From Candidatus Dormiibacterota bacterium (GTDB lineage Bacteria; Chloroflexota; Dormibacteria; Aeolococcales; Bog-877), in NCBI GenBank assembly GCA_003135035.1, contig PLDE01000208.1, positions 1,847 through 9,850 of the forward strand: 8,004 nucleotides of DNA. Direction: 5' to 3'. How positions within the stretch are numbered: the stretch's first letter is position 1; every line of letters begins with the position of its first letter. The notes below the pieces were generated by a model. The model saw nothing but the letters and a program-made list of their open reading frames with translations. It ran no database searches and had not been told where the DNA came from. A program made the translations under genes and the position numbers. Positions 1-6,187 of the stretch are shown here, piece by piece.

Positions 1-972
1 CGCGACATCGCCATGGTGTTCCAGAACTACGCCCTCTACCCCCACATGACGGTGGCGGAGAACATCGGCTTCTCGCTCAAGCTCAGGCACCTGGACAAGG
101 CGGAGATCAACCGCCGGGTGCAGGAGGCTGGCCAGACCCTGGGCCTGGAGAGTCTTCTCACCGTCAAGCCGGCCAGTCTTTCCGGCGGCCAGCGCCAGCG
201 GGTGGCCATGGGCCGAGCCCTGGTGCGCGAACCTGCCGCCTTCCTCATGGACGAGCCCCTCTCCAACCTGGACGCCAAGCTCCGGGTTCAGATGCGGGCC
301 GAGGTTTCTCGGATTCAGCGTCGACTGGGGGTAGCCACCCTCTACGTCACCCACGACCAGACCGAGGCCATGACCATGGGCGACCGGGTGGCGGTCCTGG
401 CCCACGGCGTGCTCCAGCAGTGCGAGGCTCCGCAGACTCTCTATGACTACCCGGCCAACCTCTTCGTTGCTGCCTTCATCGGATCCCCGGCGATGAACAT
501 TTACCAAGGGGGGATGGAGGCGGATGGTGGCCAGATGACGGTCCGCTTGGGAGACCATCGGATTGTCGTGCCCCCCTCTCAGCAGGAGGCTCGGCCGGGC
601 CTGGCCGCCTACCAAGGGCGCCAGGTAGCCGTGGGGATCCGGCCCGAGCACCTGGCGGTCGGACACGAGCTTCCCGACAATCCGTCTGTGCTCCCCGCCG
701 AGATCGACTTGTTGGAGTCGCTGGGGGCCGAGGTCATCGTGCACTTCCGGATAAGGGCCGATCACATCCGTCCCGAGGGGGCAGTGGCCGAGGGGGAAGA
801 CCAGACCCTGCCCTTGGTGCTCGGTGCCGGCGGCAGCGACAAGAACGCCCCCGGCGTGGCCCGGGTAGACCCCCGAGTTCAGCTCAAAGTTGGCGAGACG
901 GTGACCCTGGTCCCGGACACCGACCATCTCCAGTTCTTCGACCTCGACACCGGCGCCGCCATCACCACCTAG
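1..972 (+). CDS. ABC sugar importer ATP-binding protein, UgpC/MalK/MsiK-like (5' truncated)
   Basis: This is the nucleotide-binding subunit of a carbohydrate (CUT1-type) ABC importer, which hydrolyses ATP at the inner face of the membrane to drive sugar uptake. The frame is open from base 1, so the gene begins upstream; about 75-80 residues including Walker A are missing. Of the 323 residues visible, the Q-loop VFQNYALYP is at 6-14, the signature LSGGQRQR starts at 60, Walker B LMDEP has its Asp-Glu at 84-85, the D-loop SNLDAK follows, and the H-loop histidine (VTHDQTEA) is at 118. From about residue 160 a C-terminal TOBE/OB regulatory region follows, with GIRPEHLAV near 211 and a closing HLQFFDLDTG. 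This long C-terminal part is typical of MalK, UgpC and MsiK and separates them from short amino-acid or lipid transporter ATPases. In actinobacteria such ATPases can serve several importers. The substrate cannot be told from the sequence, and the permease and binding-protein genes are not in the window. Confidence 0.95.
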   Translation, partial: RDIAMVFQNYALYPHMTVAENIGFSLKLRHLDKAEINRRVQEAGQTLGLESLLTVKPASLSGGQRQRVAMGRALVREPAAFLMDEPLSNLDAKLRVQMRAEVSRIQRRLGVATLYVTHDQTEAMTMGDRVAVLAHGVLQQCEAPQTLYDYPANLFVAAFIGSPAMNIYQGGMEADGGQMTVRLGDHRIVVPPSQQEARPGLAAYQGRQVAVGIRPEHLAVGHELPDNPSVLPAEIDLLESLGAEVIVHFRIRADHIRPEGAVAEGEDQTLPLVLGAGGSDKNAPGVARVDPRVQLKVGETVTLVPDTDHLQFFDLDTGAAITT

Positions 973-994
973 CCACCTGGGTCGGGCACCTCTT

Positions 995-1009
995 TCGCCG
1001 CCGAGGCGA
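995..1009 (+). terminator. Weak hairpin after the ABC ATPase gene
   Basis: TCGCC (995-999) pairs with GGCGA (1005-1009) around a five-base loop, 22 bases after the stop codon. No T-run follows, so a terminator role is only suggested by position. Short GC hairpins like this also arise by chance in GC-rich DNA. Confidence 0.2.
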
Positions 1010-1032
1010 GACGACCATCTGCTGGAGGCGAC

Positions 1033-1076
1033 GGTTCAGTAGTGGTTCAGTTTGACTGGGCGGATAGTGGCTCAAT
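1033..1076. repeat. Three short GGTTCAGT-type repeats
   Basis: GGTTCAGT occurs at 1033-1040 and again at 1044-1051, and a related GGCTCAAT is at 1069-1076. The second and third copies are both preceded by AGT. Clusters of short, imperfect subterminal repeats of this kind are known at the ends of IS21-family insertion sequences, where the transposase binds. No transposase gene or target-site duplication is visible here, so an element end is an inference. Confidence 0.4.
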
Positions 1077-1129
1077 ATGGACGGCGAATGGGTGTAAGGA
1101 TCGATCACCACGCGGCCGCGCACGGGACA

Positions 1130-1146
1130 ATAGCGCTGGGCGCTAT
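1130..1146. promoter_or_regulatory. Perfect 7-3-7 palindrome, possible operator
   Basis: ATAGCGC (1130-1136) and GCGCTAT (1140-1146) form a perfect inverted repeat around TGG. The right arm overlaps TATAAA (1144-1149), which could act as a -10 box for the methyltransferase gene about 100 bases downstream. A repressor site overlapping a -10 box would fit, but no -35 element pairs well with it. It could equally be a small RNA hairpin or chance. Confidence 0.3.
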
Positions 1147-1237
1147 AAATGTGCGGCACGCGAATATAGGGGAAGTCGGACATCCAATCCACGGCCGATG
1201 ACTTCAGTCGGACTGGCGGGGCCGCAGTTCATGAATC

Positions 1238-1247
1238 AAGGGGAGGG
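1238..1247 (+). promoter_or_regulatory. Ribosome binding site of the O-methyltransferase
   Basis: The purine-rich stretch AAGGGGAGGG lies five bases before the ATG at 1253 and supports that start over other in-frame starts. Confidence 0.6.
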
Positions 1248-1252
1248 CGCGT

Positions 1253-1933
1253 ATGAGCTCGGAGCTATGGACTGCCGTTGACGGGTACATCTCCGATCTT
1301 CTAGTCAGCCAGGATCCCATGCTGGAAGCTGCCCTGGAAGCCAGCCATGCGGCGGGACTACCCCCCATCAATGTGGCGCCGAACCAGGGAAAGCTGCTGC
1401 ACCTGCTCGCTCGAGCGCTGGGTGCCCACAACATCCTCGAAGTGGGAACTCTCGGCGGCTACAGCACGATCTGGCTGGCTCGGGCGCTAGACGAGGGTGG
1501 ACGGCTCGTGACTCTCGAGCTTGAGTCTCGACATGCTGATGTGGCCCAGGCCAACTTCGACCGCGCTGGCCTGGCAGACCGTGTGATCCTGCGGAGAGGA
1601 CCGGCGGTCGACAGCCTCGCCGAATTGGTCTCTGAAGGCGCGGGTCCCTTCGACTTGGTATTCATCGACGCGGACAAGCCGAGTAACCCCGAGTACTTTG
1701 AGTGGGCGCTCCGGCTGACTCGGCCGGGGAGCGTCATCCTCGTCGACAACGTGATCCGCGATGGGGCAGTCATAGACGCCGGGGCGCAAGATCCAGCTGT
1801 TCGGGGCACACGTCGACTGAACGAGCTGATGGCCGCCGATCCGCGCGTCTCGGCGACCGAAGTCCAGACCGTTGGCAGCAAGGGCTACGACGGGTTTGCC
1901 CTGGCACTGGTTCTAGCCTCCGAACCAGCCTAA
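1253..1933 (+). CDS. Class I SAM-dependent O-methyltransferase (Methyltransf_3 / caffeoyl-CoA OMT-like)
   Basis: This 226-residue cytoplasmic enzyme probably transfers a methyl group from S-adenosylmethionine to a hydroxyl, often of a catechol-like substrate, with a divalent metal. SAM-binding motif I, LEVGTLGGYS, starts at residue 62. An acidic residue (Glu89, in VTLELE) fits the position that holds the SAM ribose. VFIDADK (136-142) and VDNV (164-167) supply the expected metal ligands Asp139, Asp165 and Asn166. The ending TVGSKGYDGFALALV is typical of the family, and the length matches full-length bacterial members (about 215-230). A good Shine-Dalgarno sequence fixes the start. The gene stands alone, with 280 bp before it and 455 bp after it, so context gives no substrate. 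Family membership is secure; the natural substrate is unknown. Confidence 0.93.
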   Translation: MSSELWTAVDGYISDLLVSQDPMLEAALEASHAAGLPPINVAPNQGKLLHLLARALGAHNILEVGTLGGYSTIWLARALDEGGRLVTLELESRHADVAQANFDRAGLADRVILRRGPAVDSLAELVSEGAGPFDLVFIDADKPSNPEYFEWALRLTRPGSVILVDNVIRDGAVIDAGAQDPAVRGTRRLNELMAADPRVSATEVQTVGSKGYDGFALALVLASEPA

Positions 1934-2189
1934 GGCGGGGAACCCCAGCCCTGGCACCGGTCCGGGGGGCCGTCTGGATTCCGAGTGAACCCGGTGGGTC
2001 CGTGAGACTTACCGCCTCGAGGTCCGTGCTCGCCGACCGGGGCCAGATCGAGGTCCTGGCAGCCACTCCGGGAGGAGCTTGCCAACGCGGACTGGCAGCG
2101 TCCGCCCCAAAACGCACCCTGGGGGACGTTGGAGGGAACCCTTTGGGGTGAGTCGAGCGAACTGAGCCATGACCCGCTGCCGACGGTTC
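1934..2189. other. Intergenic stretch between the methyltransferase and the aceA promoter
   Basis: About 256 bases without a recognisable gene. GC-rich frames cross it on both strands (a plus-strand frame from inside the methyltransferase and a long minus-strand frame), but their products match no family I know and run antisense or out of frame to real genes. The only structure I see is the imperfect hairpin at 2105-2148. Confidence 0.5.
2105..2148 (+). terminator. Interrupted hairpin, possible terminator
   Basis: CCCCAAA (2105-2111) pairs with TTTGGGG (2142-2148), and CCCT (2117-2120) can pair with AGGG (2133-2136) inside it, giving a stem broken by an internal loop. It lies between the methyltransferase and the aceA promoter, so it could end transcription of the former. 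There is no T-run, and it starts about 170 bases after the stop codon. Confidence 0.25.
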
Positions 2190-2218
2190 TTGACAGTTCC
2201 GCGAGGCGCCCCTAGGAT
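2190..2218 (+). promoter_or_regulatory. Sigma70-type promoter of the aceA-aceB operon
   Basis: A perfect -35 box TTGACA (2190-2195) is followed after exactly 17 bases by TAGGAT (2213-2218), a common actinobacterial form of the -10 box. Transcription should start near A2225, which gives a leader of about 164 nt before the aceA ATG. It is the best promoter match I found in the window. Confidence 0.62.
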
Positions 2219-2224
2219 TCTGTG

Positions 2225-2332
2225 ATGGGCGCAGGGTCAGTTTTATCGAGCAGAGGAGACCGACTCCGCCCGCCCGCAGGGGTCCAGTTGCTGGTGCCCT
2301 TGCGCGCATCCGCTCCCGGGCGCACTTACTGA
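2225..2332 (+). CDS. Candidate leaderless upstream ORF 1 in the aceA leader (35 aa)
   Basis: An ATG lies at 2225, six bases after the -10 box, exactly at the predicted transcription start. It opens a 35-codon frame (starting MGAGSVLSSR, ending APGRTY) that stops at TGA 2330-2332. ATG-first leaderless mRNAs are common in actinobacteria and are translated without a Shine-Dalgarno sequence. The frame uses codons that are rare in such GC-rich genomes, TTA at codon 7 and AGA at codon 10, which could slow ribosomes. The product has no recognisable domain, so any role would be regulatory. It may also be a chance frame. Confidence 0.35.
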   Translation: MGAGSVLSSRGDRLRPPAGVQLLVPLRASAPGRTY

Positions 2333-2333
2333 A

Positions 2334-2375
2334 ATGACGCTCTCTGCTCGGCGTTATCAGCGCGCACCTCGTTAG
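2334..2375 (+). CDS. Candidate upstream ORF 2 in the aceA leader (13 aa)
   Basis: The frame [13 protein letters not shown] starts one base after the stop of upstream ORF 1 (TGA-A-ATG), a geometry suited to re-initiation by the same ribosome. Its own stop TAG (2373-2375) overlaps the aceA Shine-Dalgarno sequence (2374-2379). A ribosome ending here would sit over the aceA initiation region, so translation could be coupled or blocked. Four of the 13 residues are Arg. It has no strong Shine-Dalgarno of its own. So short a frame could be chance. Confidence 0.28.
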   Translation: MTLSARRYQRAPR

Positions 2376-2379
2376 GAGG
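2374..2379 (+). promoter_or_regulatory. Ribosome binding site of aceA
   Basis: A consensus AGGAGG lies nine bases before the ATG at 2389 and decides the aceA start. It overlaps the stop codon of upstream ORF 2. Confidence 0.8.
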
Positions 2380-2388
2380 GCCCATCTA

Positions 2389-3705
2389 ATGACACCCACA
2401 TCCGGTCACTCGAACGGCAAAGGCTTCGACGCGGCCGAGCAACTGCGGCGCAGCTGGGAGGGCGACCGCTGGCGCGACGTCTCGAGGCCCTACTCGGCGG
2501 AAGAGGTGATCCGGCTGCGCGGGTCGATCCGCATCGAGCACACCCTGGCCACCCGGGGAGCCGAGCGGCTCTTCGAGATGCTGACCAACTCCGGCTACGT
2601 GCCCGCCCTGGGGGCGCTGACGGGCCAGCAGGCGGTCCAGATGGTCAAGGCTGGGCTCCACGCCATCTACCTCTCAGGCTGGCAGGTAGCCGCCGACGCC
2701 AACCTCGCCGGCGAGACCTACCCCGACCAGAGTCTCTATCCGGCCAACAGCGCTCCGGCCCTGGCCCGTCGCCTCAACAACGCCATGCTCCGAGCCGACC
2801 AGATCGCCTGGGCTGACGGCCACCGTGATGGCGACTGGGTGGTGCCGATCGTAGCCGACGCGGAGGCGGGGTTCGGAGGCCCTCTCCACGCCTTCGAGCT
2901 GATGAAGTCGATGATCGAGAACGGCGTCTCCGGTGTCCACTTCGAGGACCAACTCGCTTCTGAGAAGAAGTGCGGCCATCTGGGGGGCAAGGTGCTAGTT
3001 CCGACCAGCCAGTTCGAGCGAACGCTGGTAGCGGCTCGGCTGGCCACCGATGTACTCGACGTGCCCACTCTGCTAGTAGCTCGGACGGATGCTCTGAGCG
3101 CGACCCTGATCACCAGTGACGTCGATCCCCGGGACCAGGAATTCCTCTCCGGGGAGCGCACTTCGGAAGGCTTCTACCGGGTCCGCCCGGGGATTGCGCC
3201 GGTGATCGCCCGGGGTCTCGCCTTCGCACCCTTCGCGGACGCCTTGTGGTTCGAGACCTCGACCCCCAACATCGAGGAGGCGGCGCAGTTCGCCGAGGCC
3301 ATCCACGCCAAGTTCCCGGGCAAGATCCTCGCCTACAACTGCTCACCCTCCTTCAACTGGAAGAAGCATCTGAGCGATGCTGAAGTCGCCGACTTCCAAT
3401 GGCGCTTGGGGGAGCTGGGATATCGCTTCCAGTTCGTGACCCTGGCCGGGTTCCATGTCGCCAACAGCTCGATGTTCGAGCTGGCCAAGGGATACGCCGA
3501 GGAAGGCATGAGCGCCTACGTGCGGCTGCAGCAACGGGAGTTCGAATTGGAGCAGCGCGGCTACACCTCGACCCGTCACCAGTCGGAGGTCGGGGCTGGC
3601 TACTTTGACTCCGTCCTGGAGACGGTAACCGGCGGCGAAAGCGCCACCCTGGCGTTGCAGGGGTCCACCGAAGAGGCCCAGTTCGAGACCACACCCAGCG
3701 CGTGA
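2389..3705 (+). CDS. aceA: Isocitrate lyase
   Basis: Isocitrate lyase cleaves isocitrate to glyoxylate and succinate, the first step of the glyoxylate shunt, in the cytoplasm. The 438 residues match the compact bacterial enzymes (E. coli 434, M. tuberculosis ICL1 428). The catalytic-loop signature KKCGH is at 193-197, with catalytic Cys195 at the same number as in E. coli. Other family blocks are SGWQVAAD (96-103), the Mg2+-binding DAEAGFGG (157-164), ARTDA (231-235), WFETSTP (288-294), NCSPSFNWK (317-325) and [11 protein letters not shown] (397-407). No key residue is missing. The start has a consensus Shine-Dalgarno sequence nine bases upstream. The gene overlaps aceB by four bases, so the two form one operon from the promoter at 2190. 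2-Methylisocitrate lyase is a related alternative, but KKCGH, the overall match and the aceB partner favour isocitrate lyase. A side activity on methylisocitrate, as in mycobacteria, cannot be excluded. Confidence 0.98.
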   Translation: MTPTSGHSNGKGFDAAEQLRRSWEGDRWRDVSRPYSAEEVIRLRGSIRIEHTLATRGAERLFEMLTNSGYVPALGALTGQQAVQMVKAGLHAIYLSGWQVAADANLAGETYPDQSLYPANSAPALARRLNNAMLRADQIAWADGHRDGDWVVPIVADAEAGFGGPLHAFELMKSMIENGVSGVHFEDQLASEKKCGHLGGKVLVPTSQFERTLVAARLATDVLDVPTLLVARTDALSATLITSDVDPRDQEFLSGERTSEGFYRVRPGIAPVIARGLAFAPFADALWFETSTPNIEEAAQFAEAIHAKFPGKILAYNCSPSFNWKKHLSDAEVADFQWRLGELGYRFQFVTLAGFHVANSSMFELAKGYAEEGMSAYVRLQQREFELEQRGYTSTRHQSEVGAGYFDSVLETVTGGESATLALQGSTEEAQFETTPSA

Positions 3706-5258
3706 ACGGCGCTTCTAAACCGGATGGCGGAGTCGAGGTCCTGGACCCCGGAGGTGGGCCCGGGGAGAGGGTCCTCACTCCGGGCGCCTTGGCTCTGGTG
3801 GCCAGGTTGCAAAGGGAGTTGGGGCAAGACCGTACCGATCTGCTCGAGGCCAGAGTAGTAAGGCAGCGTCGCCTGGACCAGGGCCAGCTGCCCGACTTCC
3901 TGGCTGAGACCGAGACGGTGCGGAAAGATTCCCGCTGGACGGTCTCTCCGCCGCCCCCCGACCTGGTCGATCGGCGAGTCGAGATCACCGGTCCGGTGGA
4001 GCGAAAGATGATGGTCAACGCCCTCAACTCCGGCGCCAGTGTTTTCATGGCCGACTTCGAGGACGCCAACTCGCCCACCTGGACCAACTGCCTGGAGGGT
4101 CAGGCCAACCTGATCGATGCCGTGGACAGATCGATCTCGCTGCTGTCGGGAGGCAAGACCTACCGGCTCAACCAGAAGACCGCGACGCTGGTGGTGCGGC
4201 CGAGGGGCTGGCATCTCCCCGAGAAGCATCTGCTGGTTGACGGCGAACCGGTCTCCGCCAGCCTGTTCGACTTCGGCCTCTTCGTCTTTCACTGTGGGTC
4301 TCGGCTGCTGGCCCAAGGTTCGGGTCCTTATCTGTATCTCCCCAAGCTGGAGAGCCACCTCGAGGCGCGGCTCTGGAACCAGGCGTGCCGGCTCGCCGAG
4401 GATCACTTGGGACTGCAGCGAGGTGCGATCCGGACCACTGTCCTGATTGAGACAGTGCTCGCCGTGTTCGAGATGGAGGAGATTCTCTACGAGCTCCGGG
4501 AGCGCTCGACCGGGCTCAATGCCGGGCGCTGGGATTACATGTTCTCGATCATCAAGAAGTTCCGCGACGACCCCAAATTCATCCTCCCGGACCGCGCCTC
4601 CGTGTTCATGACCGTCCCCTTCATGCGCGCCTACACCGAGCTCTTGGTCAAGACGTGCCACCGGCGCCAGGCTCACGCCATCGGGGGTATGGCGGCCTTC
4701 GTACCCAGCCGCCGCGATGCCGCCCTCAACCAGTTGGCCATGGACAAGGTTCGCGAGGACAAGCTGCGCGAGGCAGAGGATGGCTTCGACGGCACTTGGG
4801 TGGCCCACCCCGATCTGGTTCCGGTCGCCCGCGACGTCTTCGACCAAGTCCTCGGCCAGCGTCCCAATCAAGTGGAGCGCCGGCGCGATGAGGTCTCGGT
4901 GTCGGCTCGTGACCTGCTCGACGTGGCAGCCACTCCCGGGGAGATCACCGAGGCCGGCGTCCGGCTCAATGTCTCGGTGGGGATCCAGTACTTGGCCTCT
5001 TGGTTGCAGGGGACGGGCGCGGTCGCCATCAACAACCTGATGGAGGACGCCGCCACCGCGGAGATCTCGCGGTCACAGATCTGGCAGTGGCTGCATCACG
5101 GCAAGATCCAGCAAGAGGAGGTCCGGGCGATCGCCGACCAGGTCAACTCCGAGCTGGGCGCGGGGTATCGCCAGGCCAGTGATCTCTTTATAGAGGTGGC
5201 CCTGGCTCCCGAGTTCGTTCCCTTCATGACCATCCCCGCCTACCGACTGCTGCCCTGA
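3702..5258 (+). CDS. aceB: Malate synthase A
   Basis: Malate synthase condenses glyoxylate with acetyl-CoA to malate and CoA, completing the shunt begun by aceA. At 518 residues it fits the A isoform (about 530) rather than the G isoform (about 720) found in mycobacteria. Visible blocks are [12 protein letters not shown] (116-127), [12 protein letters not shown] (164-175) with the predicted catalytic Arg166, LPKLES (213-218), TTVLIET (245-251) with the predicted Mg2+ ligand Glu250, NAGRWDY (273-279) with Asp278, a GGMAAFVPS stretch (328-336) and [13 protein letters not shown] (445-457), whose Asp449 is the likely general base. The GTG start overlaps the aceA stop as GTGA, and there is no clear Shine-Dalgarno sequence, so translation is probably coupled to aceA. 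The N-terminal 20 residues are Gly/Pro-rich and poorly conserved, so the exact start is slightly less certain than the function. Confidence 0.97.
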   Translation: MNGASKPDGGVEVLDPGGGPGERVLTPGALALVARLQRELGQDRTDLLEARVVRQRRLDQGQLPDFLAETETVRKDSRWTVSPPPPDLVDRRVEITGPVERKMMVNALNSGASVFMADFEDANSPTWTNCLEGQANLIDAVDRSISLLSGGKTYRLNQKTATLVVRPRGWHLPEKHLLVDGEPVSASLFDFGLFVFHCGSRLLAQGSGPYLYLPKLESHLEARLWNQACRLAEDHLGLQRGAIRTTVLIETVLAVFEMEEILYELRERSTGLNAGRWDYMFSIIKKFRDDPKFILPDRASVFMTVPFMRAYTELLVKTCHRRQAHAIGGMAAFVPSRRDAALNQLAMDKVREDKLREAEDGFDGTWVAHPDLVPVARDVFDQVLGQRPNQVERRRDEVSVSARDLLDVAATPGEITEAGVRLNVSVGIQYLASWLQGTGAVAINNLMEDAATAEISRSQIWQWLHHGKIQQEEVRAIADQVNSELGAGYRQASDLFIEVALAPEFVPFMTIPAYRLLP

Positions 5259-5267
5259 GGCAGTCGG
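5243..5267 (+). terminator. Hairpin spanning the aceB stop codon
   Basis: CCGACTGC (5243-5250) and GCAGTCGG (5260-5267) form a perfect 8-bp GC-rich stem with a nine-base loop that contains the aceB TGA (5256-5258). No T-run follows. It could be a U-less terminator or a 3'-end stabiliser of the aceA-aceB mRNA. A weaker GGGG/CCCC hairpin lies at 5295-5309. Confidence 0.45.
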
Positions 5268-5309
5268 CTAACAGGGCTGTCACAACCGGCGACTGGGGCC
5301 GCTAACCCC

Positions 5310-5339
5310 TTGTCCCCTCCTGAGTTGCTCTGCTATGTT
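5310..5339 (+). promoter_or_regulatory. Candidate promoter for the Cys/His-rich protein gene
   Basis: TTGTCC (5310-5315) and TATGTT (5334-5339) are separated by 18 bases, and TG at 5331-5332 makes an extended -10 box (TGC-TATGTT). Transcription would begin near 5346, leaving a leader of about 88 nt. The hexamers match the consensus only moderately. Confidence 0.4.
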
Positions 5340-5373
5340 CGGCAAGTTGCCTCGACGAGTGCGAATTTTGCTT

Positions 5374-5386
5374 GCGAAGACTTCGC
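5374..5386 (+). promoter_or_regulatory. 13-bp palindrome in the leader of the Cys/His-rich gene
   Basis: GCGAAG-A-CTTCGC is a perfect inverted repeat. As RNA it would fold as GCGAA-GAC-TTCGC. A second GCGAA at 5361-5365 could compete for the same TTCGC arm. It may be an operator, a leader hairpin or chance. Confidence 0.25.
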
Positions 5387-5419
5387 CTCTGAGTGTTGAG
5401 TCACGCCATCTCTCCCCAT

Positions 5420-5424
5420 GGAGG
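5420..5424 (+). promoter_or_regulatory. Ribosome binding site deciding a GTG start
   Basis: GGAGG lies nine bases before GTG 5434, which supports that codon as the start of the 239-residue protein. Confidence 0.6.
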
Positions 5425-5433
5425 CCCTGACCT

Positions 5434-6153
5434 GTGGCTAAGCCGACCACGCCCGTCGAGGAAGTTGAAGCGGTCCGCTACGGTGAGGCCGAGGGGGGCG
5501 GCTGCGACCAGGCTGGTTGCGAGAACCAGGAGGCCTACCGCTGCCTCTACCGAGACCGTCGGGCAGTGGACTGCTCCTGGGTGGCCTGCCCAGAACACCT
5601 GAACGTCGTCGAGGGGCGGGCCTACTGTCTCCGCCACGCCAGCGTCGTCGAGGTCCTGGCGCTGGCCCTGGCTCGAGGCACTCAGGTGTTGCCTCCCGAC
5701 CTCGACAACCGCTGCGCCTCGCTGGTCCTCTGGGTCGCCAGGGACATGGACGAGCCGGTGGTGGACCGCCTGGTGCGCTGGGGCGATTCCAATATGAGCA
5801 TCATCAATGACCCAGCCATTCGCTACACCCGGCCCGACCGGCTCCGCCAGGAGTCGGGGCATTGGGAGAGGCTCTGGGCGCTCGCCACCCGGACCGGAAT
5901 CATTCTTAGAGTGGGTCTTCGTGTCGACGACAGCCGGCCCGAGACAATCATCCTGACCGGCGGCACGACCCATCTGGTCTCGACCGTTCCCCCGTGGATT
6001 CAGCGTCACCTCTCGGGCGAGTCCAACCGGGCTTCTCCATCCGACCTGGTCGAGCGACTCGCCTTCCAGCAGGAGCTGCTGCTGGCCTTGGACAACTACG
6101 TGGAGAAATACGGGGTCAGCTTCCCCAAGATTCTCATTACCGCCCGCGTCTGA
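5434..6153 (+). CDS. Hypothetical protein with a Cys/His-rich, probably zinc-binding N-terminus
   Basis: I do not recognise this 239-residue protein. Its N-terminal 70 residues contain Cys24, Cys29, Cys37, Cys47, Cys52, His55, Cys65 and His68, in the order C-x4-C-x7-C-x9-C-x4-C-x2-H-x9-C-x2-H. Eight closely spaced ligands could bind two zinc ions, like small treble-clef or cross-brace fingers. The remaining 170 residues (about 71-239) look like a soluble globular domain with one further Cys (near 94), conserved-looking pieces such as WVARDMDEPVVDRLVRWGD, and a helical C-terminal part; no catalytic motif is apparent. There is no signal peptide or membrane segment. The GTG start has a good Shine-Dalgarno sequence, and GC-rich third positions support real coding. 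It sits 175 bp after aceB and 34 bp before fbiC, so it could share a transcript with fbiC, although fbiC seems to have its own promoter. Nucleic-acid or protein binding is possible but unproven. Confidence 0.85.
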   Translation: MAKPTTPVEEVEAVRYGEAEGGGCDQAGCENQEAYRCLYRDRRAVDCSWVACPEHLNVVEGRAYCLRHASVVEVLALALARGTQVLPPDLDNRCASLVLWVARDMDEPVVDRLVRWGDSNMSIINDPAIRYTRPDRLRQESGHWERLWALATRTGIILRVGLRVDDSRPETIILTGGTTHLVSTVPPWIQRHLSGESNRASPSDLVERLAFQQELLLALDNYVEKYGVSFPKILITARV

Positions 6154-6175
6154 AGGCTAGTTCCCAGCCTGGTCG

Positions 6176-6181
6176 CATAAT
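6176..6181 (+). promoter_or_regulatory. -10 box for a leaderless fbiC transcript
   Basis: CATAAT (5 of 6 to the TATAAT consensus) ends six bases before the fbiC ATG, so transcription should start at or next to the A of the ATG. No good -35 box is present at the usual distance and no Shine-Dalgarno sequence precedes the gene, which fits leaderless translation. Confidence 0.45.
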
Positions 6182-6187
6182 TCGACC

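Larger units (their letters stand above)
973..1252. other. Intergenic region with repeats, a palindrome and a possible element remnant
   Basis: This 280-bp gap follows the ABC ATPase stop. It holds a small hairpin (995-1009), three related GGTTCAGT-like repeats (1033-1076), a perfect palindrome (1130-1146) and the Shine-Dalgarno sequence of the methyltransferase. The part from about 1040 to 1200 looks more AT-rich than the flanking genes. Weak promoter-like hexamers occur (TTGACT at 1052-1057; TATAAA at 1144-1149), but none has a convincing partner. A minus-strand GTG frame (1192-962) and a plus-strand ATG frame (1088-1201) are open here; neither product is recognised. Confidence 0.6.

Noticed and set aside
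1702..2151. 149-codon plus-strand frame starting inside the methyltransferase
   Set aside because: It is out of frame with a well-supported gene, has no ribosome binding site, and its product is Arg/Gly/Ser-rich with no domain.
2231..2289. Imperfect direct repeat GCAGGGTCAGTT / GCAGGGGTCCAGTT in the aceA leader
   Set aside because: The two copies differ by single-base insertions and are short, so they are not clearly above chance for this composition.
2301..2325. TGCGC / GCGCA stem in the aceA leader
   Set aside because: Only five pairs with a long loop, so too weak to claim as a riboswitch or terminator.
1770..2399. 209-codon minus-strand frame across the methyltransferase 3' end and the aceA leader
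   Set aside because: It covers the aceA promoter and Shine-Dalgarno sequence, runs antisense to the methyltransferase end, and has Arg/Pro/Ser-rich shadow composition with no recognisable domain.
3600..4871. 423-codon minus-strand open frame opposite aceB
   Set aside because: It lies antisense to a malate synthase with all family motifs. Long antisense frames are expected in GC-rich coding DNA, and the product looks like low-quality shadow sequence.
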